Assembly: GCA_005878615.1 (NCBI GenBank)
Contig: VBLT01000108.1
Coordinates: 1 to 34,441, forward strand
DNA length: 34,441 nt
Reading direction: 5' to 3'
From: Methanobacteriota archaeon
Lineage (GTDB): Archaea; Thermoplasmatota; Thermoplasmata; RBG-16-68-12
The position numbers were made by a program, and so were the translations under genes. A model generated the notes under the pieces. It worked only from the letters and a program-made list of their open reading frames with translations, had not been told where the DNA came from and did no database searches. Positions 16,891-26,928 of this stretch are shown here, piece by piece (positions within the stretch are counted from its first letter, which is position 1; every line of letters begins with the position of its first letter).

Positions 16891-17840
16891 TTCCAGAGTT
16901 TCGGGTAGGTCCCAGGCTCCATCAAGACCCGGCCGGTGTCGGCGGCCGCACCCGATTTCGCGATTACGATTTCGTCCGTCGTCATCAAGGCCTTGGACAG
17001 GGCGACCGCCTCCCCTTTTCCTGTGAAGACGCCGACGGATGCGCCGCGATGGATATGCGGCGAGAGCTTGGCGACCCCGGGGACCGCGAGGTTGGCTCCG
17101 TGGCAGATGGAGTCGACGGCGGTGTCCTTCACCACGATCCGAGGCAGGTGGCGCAACAGGTCCTCCATCGGCCGGAGGATGGTCCGGACCGCGGTTTCGT
17201 CACCCTCCTTCGCGAAGGCCAGCGCGTCCCGGAACGCGTTCAACGGCCGCGCGTCCGACTCCGTGAAGCCGGCCGTCCGTGTGCGGCGGAGGTCGACCAG
17301 GTTCGCGCCGACCCCGAGGGCTTCCCCGAGGTCCACGGCGAGCGTGCGGATGTACGTCCCGGACTCGCAGCGCACGCGGAAGAGGACGTCTCGTCCATCG
17401 ACCTCGAGCGGTTCGAGTTCGTAGACGTGCCGGGTCCTCTGCTCCCGCTTCACCGCCGATCGGACCGGAGGAACCTGGTAGATCTCTCCGACGAAACGCT
17501 GCATCATCGATCGGACGCGTCGGGGGTCCACATCCTGATGGAGCTGGAGGACGCCGACGTATTCCTTGTCTCCCGCGAGGAGGGCTTCGACGGCGCGGGT
17601 CGCATCCGCGAGGGCGACCGGGAGGACGCCCGTCACGCGCGGATCCAAGGTGCCGGAGTGCCCCGCTTTGCGCACCTCGAACATGTCCCGGACCCAGGCG
17701 CTCACCTGATGCGACGTCGGGCCCGCGGGCTTGTCCACAATCGCCACGCCGAGACGGATCCGCTCTGAGAGGGACCGGTCTTCCGGGCGGGTTCCGTGCT
17801 TCGAATCCGGGGTTTCATGGAGGACGACGAGGTCGCTCAT
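16887..17840 (-). CDS. cbf5: tRNA/rRNA pseudouridine synthase Cbf5 (archaeal TruB) with PUA domain
   Basis: VDKPAGPTSHQVSAWV, KAGHSGTLDPRVTGVLPVALA, CESGTYIRTLAVDLGE, C-terminal PUA. Confidence 0.93.
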   Translation of the reverse strand: MSDLVVLHETPDSKHGTRPEDRSLSERIRLGVAIVDKPAGPTSHQVSAWVRDMFEVRKAGHSGTLDPRVTGVLPVALADATRAVEALLAGDKEYVGVLQLHQDVDPRRVRSMMQRFVGEIYQVPPVRSAVKREQRTRHVYELEPLEVDGRDVLFRVRCESGTYIRTLAVDLGEALGVGANLVDLRRTRTAGFTESDARPLNAFRDALAFAKEGDETAVRTILRPMEDLLRHLPRIVVKDTAVDSICHGANLAVPGVAKLSPHIHRGASVGVFTGKGEAVALSKALMTTDEIVIAKSGAAADTGRVLMEPGTYPKLWK

Positions 17841-18376
17841 CCCCGCACCCGCGCGGCGACCGTCACGACGATCTCGTCCGGCGTCTTGTCGGCAGAGTCG
17901 ATCACGAAATCGAAGACGCTCGTGTCCCGCAAGTCGATGCCGTAGATCTGTTTGTACCGGATCCGTTCGGATTCTTCCCGCGCCACGATTTCCCGCCGGG
18001 CTTCGGCCACCGGTTTCTTTTCCCGTTGCGCGATCCGCTGGGCCCGCACCTCGAGCGGGGCGTCGATCAGCGCCTTCAGGCACGGGATCCCCTCCCTCGT
18101 CAAGAGGTGCGCCTGGATCCGCCCGTCGACCACCACGTTCGTTCGTGCGGCTTCCTTCGCGCGGATTTCCTCGAGGATCGCGCGATCGAGGGCGCGGTCG
18201 ATTGATGGATCCTTTTCCGCGGCACGACCGAGGGCCTCCAGCGTCAGGCCGCGAGCCTTCGCCATGGCTCGGAACTTCGTCCCCGCGGAGATGAGAGAGT
18301 ACGCATGGGCCTTCGCCCACCGCTCGGCGACCGTCGTCTTGCCGCTGCCCGGCGGCCCGCCGATCACCAAGATCAT
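17837..18376 (-). CDS. cmk: Cytidylate kinase
   Basis: MILVIGGPPGSGKTTVAE P-loop, VVDGRIQAHLL, archaeal Cmk length. Confidence 0.9.
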   Translation of the reverse strand: MILVIGGPPGSGKTTVAERWAKAHAYSLISAGTKFRAMAKARGLTLEALGRAAEKDPSIDRALDRAILEEIRAKEAARTNVVVDGRIQAHLLTREGIPCLKALIDAPLEVRAQRIAQREKKPVAEARREIVAREESERIRYKQIYGIDLRDTSVFDFVIDSADKTPDEIVVTVAARVRG

Positions 18377-18386
18377 CCGCGTCCCC

Positions 18387-19196
18387 TCACGCGGTCTCGG
18401 TCGGCCCGATTTGGTGTGAGACCCCCATCTCCTCGAGGCGCCGTCGGAAGCGGACGTACTTCAGGACTCGGGTGACGATCTGGCCGAAGGGGATCGCGAG
18501 GAGGGAGTAGAGGAGGACCCAGGAAGGGAAGAGGTAGGCGGAGTTCAGGAACACGTGGTCGGACCAGGGGACTGCGATCCATTGGTTGCCCAGGTTCGAC
18601 AAGGTCACGTCCACGAAGAGCCGTAGCCAGGTGAAGATCACGATGAACAGGAAGAGCGTCCAGGCCATCGACTTGAGCGGCGTGGTCTGCATCTCCATCG
18701 TGTCCTTCAGGAAACCTTGCTGGGCCTCCTTGAGCTTCGCGAGTTTCGTCGTCTGACCTTTGCGCATGGCCTCCATCTGCTCCCGCCGCCACGAGGCCAT
18801 GACCTTCTGCGTCCGCGCCATCTTCACCCAGTTCGTGTAGTGGTCGCGGATGACGGAGGAGATCGTCGTCGTCAGGATGCCGGCGAGGAGGATCGTGAGG
18901 GTCGGGTAGGCGCCCCCGAACCCGATGGCCGGGGCAAGGGCCTTGTCCGCGATCGAGGCGAACCCGATCCCGACGTCGGGGCTGATGATCGCATAGATGG
19001 CGAGGAGCCCGAGGAAGATCATGATGAAACGACTGATACTCGGGGGCGGCCGTGGGAGCGCCGAGCCCGCGGTCCGCGACGGTTCCGGAGCGGAGGGCTC
19101 CTCCGTGGCCGACTCTTCGTCGGCCGATTCCTCGGAGTCGGATTCCTCTTCTTCCGGGGCCGAATCGTCCTCGGAGGTGCCGGAATCCTCGGTCAC
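18387..19196 (-). CDS. EMC3/TMCO1-type (DUF106) Oxa1-superfamily membrane protein
   Basis: GAYPTLTILLAGILTTTISSVIRDHYTNWVKMARTQKVMASWRREQMEAMRKG...; GTG start at 19196 preferred over 19286 because a TATA box lies about 26 nt upstream. Confidence 0.8.
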   Translation of the reverse strand: MTEDSGTSEDDSAPEEEESDSEESADEESATEEPSAPEPSRTAGSALPRPPPSISRFIMIFLGLLAIYAIISPDVGIGFASIADKALAPAIGFGGAYPTLTILLAGILTTTISSVIRDHYTNWVKMARTQKVMASWRREQMEAMRKGQTTKLAKLKEAQQGFLKDTMEMQTTPLKSMAWTLFLFIVIFTWLRLFVDVTLSNLGNQWIAVPWSDHVFLNSAYLFPSWVLLYSLLAIPFGQIVTRVLKYVRFRRRLEEMGVSHQIGPTETA

Positions 19197-19251
19197 GAAT
19201 TCGCCAATGGACCTGTTGATATAAGGATTTGCAGCGAGCGCCTTCAGGCGC

Positions 19252-19620
19252 TCAATTACTCTCGGCGGCCGCGGGGGATTGCCCAAGCGCCGCCTGGATT
19301 TTCCCCCCGAGGTCTTCGTAGCGCCCGGAGAGGGCCTTCTCCTGCTTCTGGAGGGACTTGACTCGGATCGTCAGCGTCTCCTTGTGCTCCTCGAGCTCCT
19401 TCTTGAGCGCCTCGCGGTCGTCCTGACGGACGAGGAGCATGCCGATGCTCTTGTAGATCGGCGTGTCCCCGGAGACCTTGTTCAGTTCTTCCAGCGTGCC
19501 TTCAATCTCCCGAAGCTTGGCCTCGAGTTGCACGCGCTGGCTCGCGAGGACCTGGAGTTGGTTCTGCAGCTGCTGATATTGGGCGATTTGATTCTGCAGT
19601 TGGGGCGAGATCTCCTTCAC
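19252..19620 (-). CDS. pfdB: Prefoldin subunit beta
   Basis: Coiled-coil QLQNQIAQYQQLQNQLQVLASQRVQLEAKLREIEGTLEELNKV...IYKSIGMLLV; GTG start in GTGA overlap with pcc1. Confidence 0.93.
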   Translation of the reverse strand: MKEISPQLQNQIAQYQQLQNQLQVLASQRVQLEAKLREIEGTLEELNKVSGDTPIYKSIGMLLVRQDDREALKKELEEHKETLTIRVKSLQKQEKALSGRYEDLGGKIQAALGQSPAAAESN

Positions 19621-19856
19621 GACGTCACCTCGCGCCGCACGCGCGCCGCAACGTCCGCCCACCGCAGGTACGAGTTCACCGCCGCCCGTAGCGCGCCCGT
19701 GTCGTCCGCGACGATCGTAAGGGCGACGCGACCTCGGGACGCGCGCAAGGAGACGCGTGCCTTCGGCACATCTCGACCGGCTTCCGGACGGAGCGACTCG
19801 TATACGACCCGCGCATCCGGGCCCGCGAACGTGATCGTCGCGCGACGCATGGTCAT
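19617..19856 (-). CDS. pcc1: KEOPS complex subunit Pcc1
   Basis: Small Pcc1 fold pattern: VYESLRPEAGRDVPKARVSLRASRGRVALTIVADDTGALRAAVNSYLRW. Confidence 0.82.
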   Translation of the reverse strand: MTMRRATITFAGPDARVVYESLRPEAGRDVPKARVSLRASRGRVALTIVADDTGALRAAVNSYLRWADVAARVRREVTS

Positions 19857-19987
19857 CGCGCCTTGACGACCTTCTTCACATTCGGCCGCTCTTTGTAGAA
19901 CATCTTCGAGCCGCAGCGTTCGCACTGGATCCCGACCGTGTTGATGTTGGCCCGGATCGGTTCGAGACACTTGGCGCACTTGTACAT
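19853..19987 (-). CDS. rpoP: DNA-directed RNA polymerase subunit P
   Basis: MYKCAKCLEPIRANINTVGIQCERCGSKMFYKERPNVKKVVKAR, translated by hand; absent from the ORF track because of its size. Confidence 0.92.
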   Translation of the reverse strand: MYKCAKCLEPIRANINTVGIQCERCGSKMFYKERPNVKKVVKAR

Positions 19988-19988
19988 C

Positions 19989-20276
19989 TCAGGCGGCCTC
20001 CGGTTTCGACTCGGCCTCTTTGCCCGCTTCTTCGACTTCCCGTTTGAACGACGTCGTCACGATGGGGCGATACGCGCCGCCGGCGAACACGTACCCGCAT
20101 CGACGGCATTCCCAAACGCCCGTCGACGCGCGGCGCACCGCGATTGCGGCGCACCGAGGACAGGTGTGGCGATGCTTGCGGCCCTCCTCGATCTCTTGGA
20201 CCCGGCGGCGGATCCGGACTCCGTAGCGCGGCCCGAACCGGGCGACACTGCCCGCCTTCCGCGTGCGACGTGCCAT
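19989..20276 (-). CDS. rpl37ae: 50S ribosomal protein L37Ae (eL43)
   Basis: [25 protein letters not shown]...[33 protein letters not shown]. Confidence 0.95.
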   Translation of the reverse strand: MARRTRKAGSVARFGPRYGVRIRRRVQEIEEGRKHRHTCPRCAAIAVRRASTGVWECRRCGYVFAGGAYRPIVTTSFKREVEEAGKEAESKPEAA

Positions 20277-20284
20277 GGAGGACC

Positions 20285-21064
20285 TCAAGAGGAGCGTAGC
20301 AACGGACGGATCCCGCGGCCAACGCGCTGGGCCGTCTCGATAATCCGCTTCACTTCGTCGTAAGTAAAGCTTCCACTTAAGCCTTTTTGCATCGCCCGGA
20401 TGTCGCCGTTCTCATCCGTCGTCACGGTGATCCGCGCATCGGACATCCGCTCCTCGTCGAGGGCGGGATCGACGAACAGGACGTCCTTGATTTTCGCGGT
20501 CGTGACGCTGACGGGCCAATGCTCGACCGGGAGGGCGAAGTCGTCCCCGAGGCCCTGGTTCTTTGCCGGGACGACCGTCGACCCGAGGGCCGCGGTGGCG
20601 CCGTAGGAGCACGCGTCGAAGAGGTTCCCGTCGTAGTCGAGCACGTGGATGTCGATGAACATGACCCAGACCTTCTCCTTCGGGGTGATGCACAGCTTCT
20701 CCATGTTCACCATCTTCGATTCGCGGATTCCGCGGTCGACCACGCGGGCGAGCTCGATCGCGTCCGGCCGCGGCGGGCCCGCTTCGAACGTCGGGCTCGC
20801 CAAGGGGACCATCTCGACGCTCGTCGACAGCACGCCCGTGTTCGGGGTGTCGGGGTACGGCTCGCCGACGGACATCTTGATGCCGACGAGGACGTCCGTG
20901 TTCCCCAGTTTCGCGCGGGCGCTCCCTTCCGCGGTCTTGACGTAGGTGCGCTCGAGGGAGAGTTTTCTCGGCTCGTCGAGCGCGCGGCCGTCCACCCGTT
21001 GGCCGGTCGAGGCGAGCCGATACACGTGGGCCCGCATCAGGTCCGAAACGATCTCCTCGCTCAT
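20285..21064 (-). CDS. rrp42: Exosome complex subunit Rrp42
   Basis: RNase PH-like fold motifs; adjacent to rrp41. Confidence 0.94.
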   Translation of the reverse strand: MSEEIVSDLMRAHVYRLASTGQRVDGRALDEPRKLSLERTYVKTAEGSARAKLGNTDVLVGIKMSVGEPYPDTPNTGVLSTSVEMVPLASPTFEAGPPRPDAIELARVVDRGIRESKMVNMEKLCITPKEKVWVMFIDIHVLDYDGNLFDACSYGATAALGSTVVPAKNQGLGDDFALPVEHWPVSVTTAKIKDVLFVDPALDEERMSDARITVTTDENGDIRAMQKGLSGSFTYDEVKRIIETAQRVGRGIRPLLRSS

Positions 21065-21903
21065 CAGATCCCCTCCGGTCCGAAGTCGTCTTCCGGCGGG
21101 GGCGGTGGAGGCTCGAACTCGGGCGCCGGTGGCGCCGGTAGGGGCGGGGACTCCTTCAGGATGTCCTCCAACGTGGTGGAGTACCGTCGGCGCAGGGCAT
21201 CTCGCTGCATCTCGTAGAGGCGGTGCGTGGCGCCAATCGAAAGCTCCATGGCCTTCTGGAACTCGTCCAACGTGAGATGGCCATCCATCTGGAGGAGCAC
21301 GATCTCGCCGGTCCGCGGGACGATCGCGAGGGGGCAGTCCGCGTCCCCGAAGTTGTCCTCCTCCTTGTTCAGGTCGAGGCACACGACGCCGTCGATCTTG
21401 CCGGACGCGCAGGAGGCCACCAGATCCCGCATCGGCACGCCTGCGTCCGCGAGGGCCACGCTCGCCGCCGTCAGACCGGCACACCGCGTGCCCGCATCGG
21501 CCTGCAACACTTCGATGAAGATGTCGACCGATGTCCTCGGGAACTGCTCGCGGAAGACGACCGCCGAGAACGCCTCCGAGATGACCTTGGAAATCTCGAC
21601 GGACCGCCGATCCGGCCCCGGCCGCTTCCGGTCGGACACGCTGAACGGGGCCATGTTGTACCGGCATTGGACGAGCGCCCGCGCCGGGTCCTGCAGGTGC
21701 CTCGGATGGGCCTCCCTCGGACCGTAGACGGCGGCGAGCACCTTGTTGCCGCCCCATTCGATGTACGCGGACCCGTCCGCCCGCCGGAGGATTCCCGCTT
21801 CGATCCGGACCGGCCTCAGCTCGTCCGGTTTCCGACCGTCCAGCCGTCGGCCATCCGCCCTGATCAATTTCATCTCCTTCTCGATGTGCTCGATGTCTTC
21901 CAT
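21064..21903 (-). CDS. rrp41: Exosome complex exonuclease Rrp41, with proline-rich acidic C-terminal tail
   Basis: [63 protein letters not shown]. Confidence 0.95.
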   Translation of the reverse strand: MEDIEHIEKEMKLIRADGRRLDGRKPDELRPVRIEAGILRRADGSAYIEWGGNKVLAAVYGPREAHPRHLQDPARALVQCRYNMAPFSVSDRKRPGPDRRSVEISKVISEAFSAVVFREQFPRTSVDIFIEVLQADAGTRCAGLTAASVALADAGVPMRDLVASCASGKIDGVVCLDLNKEEDNFGDADCPLAIVPRTGEIVLLQMDGHLTLDEFQKAMELSIGATHRLYEMQRDALRRRYSTTLEDILKESPPLPAPPAPEFEPPPPPPEDDFGPEGI

Positions 21904-21915
21904 ACGAATTACTCC

Positions 21916-22614
21916 TCAGGCGGGCCTCCCGCCCGTCGTGGACCGTCGCTCTCGTTCGATGAGTTCCCGGACCGCCTCCGTGAGCCCGTAGGATTGGGCG
22001 CGCTCCTCGATCAGGCGGATCGCGCTCGCGGCGACGGCGGTGTCCCGGTCCTCTCCGTCCAGCCAGATCCGCCCGTTCTGTCCCACGTAGATGCGGCATC
22101 CCGTGAGTTCCGTGATGAGGGAGATCATGCTCCCCTGTTTCCCGATGACCCGGGGGACCTTTGTCGGGGAGATCTCCATCACGATGCCGCCGTTGAGGCG
22201 GCGGGCCTCCCTCTCCTGCATCGTCAGCTGGACCCGCTTGATTTCGTCCACGCTGAGCACGTGGCCCATGATGACGTCGCCGACCTTCAGATAGCGAGAC
22301 GTGTCGCCGAACTCCACCCGCCACGGGGACTCCGTCGCGTGGAGAGGGGCAGGATAAGGCGAGTTGATGTCGACGAGCCAGTGGGACGGTCCGAGGTCGA
22401 CGACCTCGCCGATGACCGCGTCCCCTCGTTGAGGGATGTACCGGCCGTTGAGGGGGGTCACGCTCACGAGGCCGTCATGCTCGTTCCGAATGCCCAATTG
22501 CGCCGCGAAAACTTGCCCGCCCTCGCTGTAGGTTCCCGGTCCAGGCTTCAGCCCGGGGCCGCCGACGGCTTCGCCCGGAATGACAATCGGGCGGAGCGAC
22601 CCGCTACTTTCCAT
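21916..22614 (-). CDS. rrp4: Exosome complex RNA-binding subunit Rrp4 (S1 + KH)
   Basis: VIPGEAVGGPGLKPGPGTY, S1 domain, KH VPRVIGKQGSMISLI. Confidence 0.94.
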   Translation of the reverse strand: MESSGSLRPIVIPGEAVGGPGLKPGPGTYSEGGQVFAAQLGIRNEHDGLVSVTPLNGRYIPQRGDAVIGEVVDLGPSHWLVDINSPYPAPLHATESPWRVEFGDTSRYLKVGDVIMGHVLSVDEIKRVQLTMQEREARRLNGGIVMEISPTKVPRVIGKQGSMISLITELTGCRIYVGQNGRIWLDGEDRDTAVAASAIRLIEERAQSYGLTEAVRELIERERRSTTGGRPA

Positions 22615-22730
22615 TGGTGTCTCGCTCTCACGCAACGCGTCGAAATGGAGGCGGCTACTTGAGCCTTTGGGTGCTCGGCTCGGAAATCCGTCGACGCCTC
22701 GGCAACAGGGGCGCGGGTCCACCGTCGAGT

Positions 22731-22958
22731 TCAGTGAATTGGACGGTTGGGACCCTGCGCGGGATGCTTCCAATCCCACCAGGCGTAAACCGCACCTCCG
22801 CCCACGATGACGGAGAGGCTGCCGAACCCGATGACGAACGATTCGAGGTTCGTGGAAAGCGCGAAGAAGAGGGTCGCGGCGACGCAGAAGCCGGTCAGAG
22901 CGACGGACGCGTAGAACCCCGCGGCCGGAGAGATCCAACGGAGGGCGTAGCCCGGCAT
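22731..22958 (-). CDS. Small two-TM membrane protein within the exosome operon
   Basis: GFYASVALTGFCVAATLFFALSTN...FVIGFGSLSVIVGGGAVYAWWDW. Confidence 0.55.
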   Translation of the reverse strand: MPGYALRWISPAAGFYASVALTGFCVAATLFFALSTNLESFVIGFGSLSVIVGGGAVYAWWDWKHPAQGPNRPIH

Positions 22959-22988
22959 GCGAGTCCGATCTCCTGGTCGAGGGATTCC

Positions 22989-23729
22989 CTAGATTCGCTG
23001 GTCGGCCTTCAACACGCGCGTCTCGACGTTCCCTTTCGTCTTCGCGTTGAGCCGCTCGAGGAAGTCCGTCTGCAGGCCGGCGGGCATCTCGACGACGCCA
23101 AGCCAGGCCCCGGTCGGAGACCATTCCTCCTTCAGGATCGTCCCGAAGCCTTTGATGTCCCCGTACGTCTTCGCGCTGTCCTCCGCGCTCAGCTTCACCG
23201 CGATCCGCACCTTCTCGAACCGGATGGGGATCAACGGACGCAACGCGTCGAGGACCTCCTTGACCTGCTCTTCAACCGGCTTGAACGGATCGATGTGGAC
23301 CTTGGCCTCTTCCATCGCATTCTCGATCCGCTGCGGGGGATGCGGGGCGGCGGTCTGCGGATTGATCGCGTTCGCGGCGATGTATTGGACGATCTGCTTG
23401 CGCTTCGCTTCGAGCATCTGGCGGCGCTGTTCCGTCGTCAGCTGGATCTCGCCGCGTTGGATGATCTGCTTCGCGACCGCGAGGGGATCCGTCGTCCCGA
23501 AGAACTCCGCCATCTTCTCCTCGGAGGCCTTGGACCCCTTGTGGGCGTCCTTGAAGACCTCGTCGATCGCGAGCTCCTTCAGGAGGTCCACCTCCTTCCC
23601 GTCGCGGACCTTCGCGACGGCCTCGGGCTTGACGAGGACCTCGAACTTCTCGCCTGATTTCTCGACCCGGGCGATGACGTATTCCTTGAAAATGTCGTCC
23701 CGCCGGTCGCTTCGAAGCTCTTTGGGCAT
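22989..23729 (-). CDS. Ribosome maturation protein SBDS/SDO1
   Basis: [34 protein letters not shown]...[12 protein letters not shown]. Confidence 0.95.
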   Translation of the reverse strand: MPKELRSDRRDDIFKEYVIARVEKSGEKFEVLVKPEAVAKVRDGKEVDLLKELAIDEVFKDAHKGSKASEEKMAEFFGTTDPLAVAKQIIQRGEIQLTTEQRRQMLEAKRKQIVQYIAANAINPQTAAPHPPQRIENAMEEAKVHIDPFKPVEEQVKEVLDALRPLIPIRFEKVRIAVKLSAEDSAKTYGDIKGFGTILKEEWSPTGAWLGVVEMPAGLQTDFLERLNAKTKGNVETRVLKADQRI

Positions 23730-23737
23730 GACTTCGC

Positions 23738-24463
23738 CTAGGAGGCGTGGGGGACCCGCGTGAGGTACTGGCCCACTTCCGCCTCCGACAGGCGCCGGAA
23801 CTTCTCGCCTTCGACGATGAGCCCGACCTCGATCGCGCGGGCGTCGAGTTTCTCGCCCTCGGAGGCCTTCTGCAAGGCCTCGAGGCCCAGGACCATCGAG
23901 TCGTCCTGGGACATGCCCTCTTTGTACTTCTCTTCGAGGAGCTCCATGACGGCCTGGCGGCCTTGCCCGATGCTGCCGGCCTTGTACGACACGAGGGCGC
24001 CGCTCGGGTCCGTCTCGAACAGATGGGTGCCGAGGTCGTCGACCCCCGCGACGAGCAGCGCGGTCCCGAACGGCCGCACCCCGCCGTACTGCGTGTAGTT
24101 CTGCTTGTAGTCGCAGATGCGCTTCACGAGGAGGTCCACGCCGATCCGTTCGCTGTAGGTGACCTTGTTAATCTGGGCGACGAGCCGCGCATAGTCGACG
24201 AGGACCCGGGCGTCGGCGACGAGGCCGGACGTGGCCGCGCCAACATGCTCGTCGATCTGGAAAATCTTCTCGATCGAGGAGGTCTCGACGAGCCGGGAGC
24301 CGATCTTCTTGTCGGCCATGAGGATGATCCCGTTCTTGAACTTCAGGCCGACCGTGGTATTGCCGCGGGTCACCGCGACCCGTGCGTACTCGACCTGGAA
24401 CAGGCGGCCGTCGGGGCTGAAGACCGTGATCGCTCGGTCATAGGCCATCTGGCCCGGCTGCAT
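23738..24463 (-). CDS. psmA: Proteasome subunit alpha
   Basis: [34 protein letters not shown]. Confidence 0.96.
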   Translation of the reverse strand: MQPGQMAYDRAITVFSPDGRLFQVEYARVAVTRGNTTVGLKFKNGIILMADKKIGSRLVETSSIEKIFQIDEHVGAATSGLVADARVLVDYARLVAQINKVTYSERIGVDLLVKRICDYKQNYTQYGGVRPFGTALLVAGVDDLGTHLFETDPSGALVSYKAGSIGQGRQAVMELLEEKYKEGMSQDDSMVLGLEALQKASEGEKLDARAIEVGLIVEGEKFRRLSEAEVGQYLTRVPHAS

Positions 24464-24497
24464 CTGATAAACCTCGGGCCGCTAATAAAGCGGTCAC

Positions 24498-24824
24498 TTA
24501 TAAGGGTTCTTTTGCCAGTCCTCGTCGCGCCCGGTCTTTCGACGTCAGATAGTTCCGCGTCGCGGCGCGAATCGTCCCCGATGTGCCGACGGTCGTCACT
24601 TGCACGCGCTCTCCGGCGACCCGATCGAGGCCGTTCAGCGCGCGGATGGCGGCGTCCTTCTCGAGGTTCGTCGTCCGGACGAGCCCCGAGCCGCCGTTGA
24701 ATTGGACGAGCCAGAGCCGGGGCGACAACGCTCGCAGGGCCGCGGCGACCTCCTCCCGTTGGAAGGGCCGCGCGCCGCCCAAGCGAAAGGCGACGTATCG
24801 ATAGCGAGGACGATGGGTGCTCAC
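24498..24824 (-). CDS. rnp2: Ribonuclease P protein component 2 (Pop5)
   Basis: HRPRYRYVAFRLGG...LVQFNGGSGLVRTTNLEKDAAIRALN; GTG start. Confidence 0.85.
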   Translation of the reverse strand: MSTHRPRYRYVAFRLGGARPFQREEVAAALRALSPRLWLVQFNGGSGLVRTTNLEKDAAIRALNGLDRVAGERVQVTTVGTSGTIRAATRNYLTSKDRARRGLAKEPL

Positions 24825-24877
24825 GCTCGGGCGGATTGGAAGGAAACGGAAAAAGGTTGGGGAAAAAGAGGAGGAGG

Positions 24878-26017
24878 TCAGCGTACTTCGTCCACTTCGG
24901 CGGAGGTCTTCACCGGACCGGTGTACACCTCTTTGCCGAGGAGGGACTTCGACTTGACGCCCGTGATGACCAGGAGGACGCGGACCGTGTGCTCCAATTC
25001 GTCGTCGACGGAGCAGCCCCAGATGATCCGGGCCTGCGGGTTGATCTTCTGCCCGACGATTTCCGCGGCGCGCTCCGCCTCGGAGACGGTCAGGTCCCCG
25101 CCGCCGACGACGCGCACGAGCGCACCCCGCGCGTGGGTCAGGTCGACCTCGCCGAGCAGGGGAGACTCGAGCGCCTCGTTGATCGCGTATTCGATCCGGT
25201 CCCGTTCTTCCTCGCTCTCGCCGATCCCGATCATCGCGACGCCGCCGCCCTTCATGATCGTCATGAGGTCCGCGTAATCGAGGTTGACCAAGCCCGGCTT
25301 CGTGATGATCTCGGTCATGCCTTTGATCGACTGCATGAGGATTTCGTCCGCGACCTTGAACGCCGCATTGATGGGCAGGCGCGGCACGAGCTCCAGGAGC
25401 TTGTCGTTGTAGATCACGATCGCGGTATCCGTGAAACGCCGGAGCTTCTCCAGGCCGGCCTCCGCGTTCTCCATCCGGATGCGGCCCTCGGACTTGAAAG
25501 GCATCGTGACGACGCCCATCGTGAGGGCGCCTTCCTCTTTCGCGACGCGCGCCACGTACTGGGCGGACCCCGTGCCCGTGCCGCCGCCCATGCCGGCGGT
25601 GATGAAGACGACGTGGGAGCCTCGGAGGAACCCGCGGATCTCCTCTTCGTTCTCGTGGGCCGCCTGTTCCCCGACCTCCGGCAGGGCTCCTGCGCCAAGG
25701 CCCTTCGTCAGCCGCTTGCCGATCAGGATCTTCTTCGGCGCGTGGACGGACAACAGGTGCTTCGCGTCCGTGTTCACCGCACAAAGCTGCGCGCCGGTGA
25801 TGCCGGCCTCGCTGCACCGGTTGACGGTGTTCGAACCGCCACCGCCGCACCCGACGATCTTGATCGAGACGTTGATCGACTCGACGATCTTCTCGATCTC
25901 TTGGTCGTCGCCGTTCTTCGCCTTTTCCTGCGACTTCGCGGCCTTGGCGGCCTCGCGCTCTTCCTTTGCCTCGGCTTCCTGGTGTCGGGCCAAAGCTTCG
26001 TTGAGAAGCGATTTCAT
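24878..26017 (-). CDS. ftsZ: Cell division protein FtsZ
   Basis: [56 protein letters not shown]. Confidence 0.97.
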   Translation of the reverse strand: MKSLLNEALARHQEAEAKEEREAAKAAKSQEKAKNGDDQEIEKIVESINVSIKIVGCGGGGSNTVNRCSEAGITGAQLCAVNTDAKHLLSVHAPKKILIGKRLTKGLGAGALPEVGEQAAHENEEEIRGFLRGSHVVFITAGMGGGTGTGSAQYVARVAKEEGALTMGVVTMPFKSEGRIRMENAEAGLEKLRRFTDTAIVIYNDKLLELVPRLPINAAFKVADEILMQSIKGMTEIITKPGLVNLDYADLMTIMKGGGVAMIGIGESEEERDRIEYAINEALESPLLGEVDLTHARGALVRVVGGGDLTVSEAERAAEIVGQKINPQARIIWGCSVDDELEHTVRVLLVITGVKSKSLLGKEVYTGPVKTSAEVDEVR

Positions 26018-26145
26018 TGTGCCATCCCATCCCGATGGAGACTGACGCCCGGCCGCATCCCCATATGGCTATTTAAAAGTAGTCATACATTCGTCAGACA
26101 AAACACGCTTTGACATCCGCCACGGGGCTGCCAGGCATTCGAGGC

Positions 26146-26928
26146 TCACGAAGCCACGGGAGCCCGTGGGGTCATGTTGATCACGATGCCCGCGTTCGTG
26201 ATGTCGAATGCATAGACGGCGTCGTCGTGCGACGAGCCCTTGTACTTCTCGACGGAGACGAACCGCTTGATCCCGGTCTCATCGCGGAGCTTGTGCAGGC
26301 GGACCTCACCGCGAGCCAGGAACGACTCCGCGAGGACCTCGGCTTCGTCCGGCAGCTCGACCGTGAGGAGGGAGGTCACCTTCGATTCGGCGAGGTAGCG
26401 CATGAACGATTGCGTCGTCACGGCCTCCTCGAATTCCCGCATGCAGAAGTACCGTAGCGCCGTGATCGAGTCGATCACGACGCGTTCGTAGTGCTTCTTC
26501 ACGAGGAGGGTCTTGAGGAGCTGCTGTAACGAGTGGACCGAGACCTCCTTGCTTTCGAAATCCGGCGTCTTCCGAATCCGCTCCCCGATCGATCGCATCT
26601 TCGCGGGCTCTTCTTCCGTGGAGATCTCAAGGAGGGGCGTGGGCTCGAAGCGCCGGATGTCGGAGTTCGCGTCGAGCACGTCCAGATCGTCCAGGTTCCA
26701 TCGAAAGGCGCGCATGTTGATCTTCAGCTCGTTCGGCGGCTCCTCGAGGCAGACGAACAGACAACGTTCCCCGCCCTCGAGGCCCTCCCGCAGGAACTGC
26801 ATCGCAAGGATCGTCTTGCCCGCGCCGGGTGGCCCGGAGACGATGTAGGGCCGACCGGGGACGAATCCGCCGTGGAGCATCTTGTCGAGGCCGGCGATGC
26901 CCGTGCGCATCCTCGTGGCGGGGATCAC
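26146..26928 (-). CDS. KaiC-like RecA-superfamily ATPase, copy 2
   Basis: MRTGIAGLDKMLHGGFVPGRPYIVSGPPGAGKTILAMQF Walker A; GTG start in GTGA overlap with the upstream paralog. Confidence 0.88.
   Translation of the reverse strand: MIPATRMRTGIAGLDKMLHGGFVPGRPYIVSGPPGAGKTILAMQFLREGLEGGERCLFVCLEEPPNELKINMRAFRWNLDDLDVLDANSDIRRFEPTPLLEISTEEEPAKMRSIGERIRKTPDFESKEVSVHSLQQLLKTLLVKKHYERVVIDSITALRYFCMREFEEAVTTQSFMRYLAESKVTSLLTVELPDEAEVLAESFLARGEVRLHKLRDETGIKRFVSVEKYKGSSHDDAVYAFDITNAGIVINMTPRAPVAS

Noticed and set aside
20285-22324. 679-aa ORF spanning rrp42 and rrp41
   Set aside because: Its N-terminal part is an out-of-frame shadow of rrp41; only the Rrp42 portion (start 21064) is real.
26035-26110. 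CCATATGG palindrome near the ftsZ promoter
   Set aside because: Short and adjacent to an ordinary TTTAAATA TATA box; not distinctive enough to claim as an operator.
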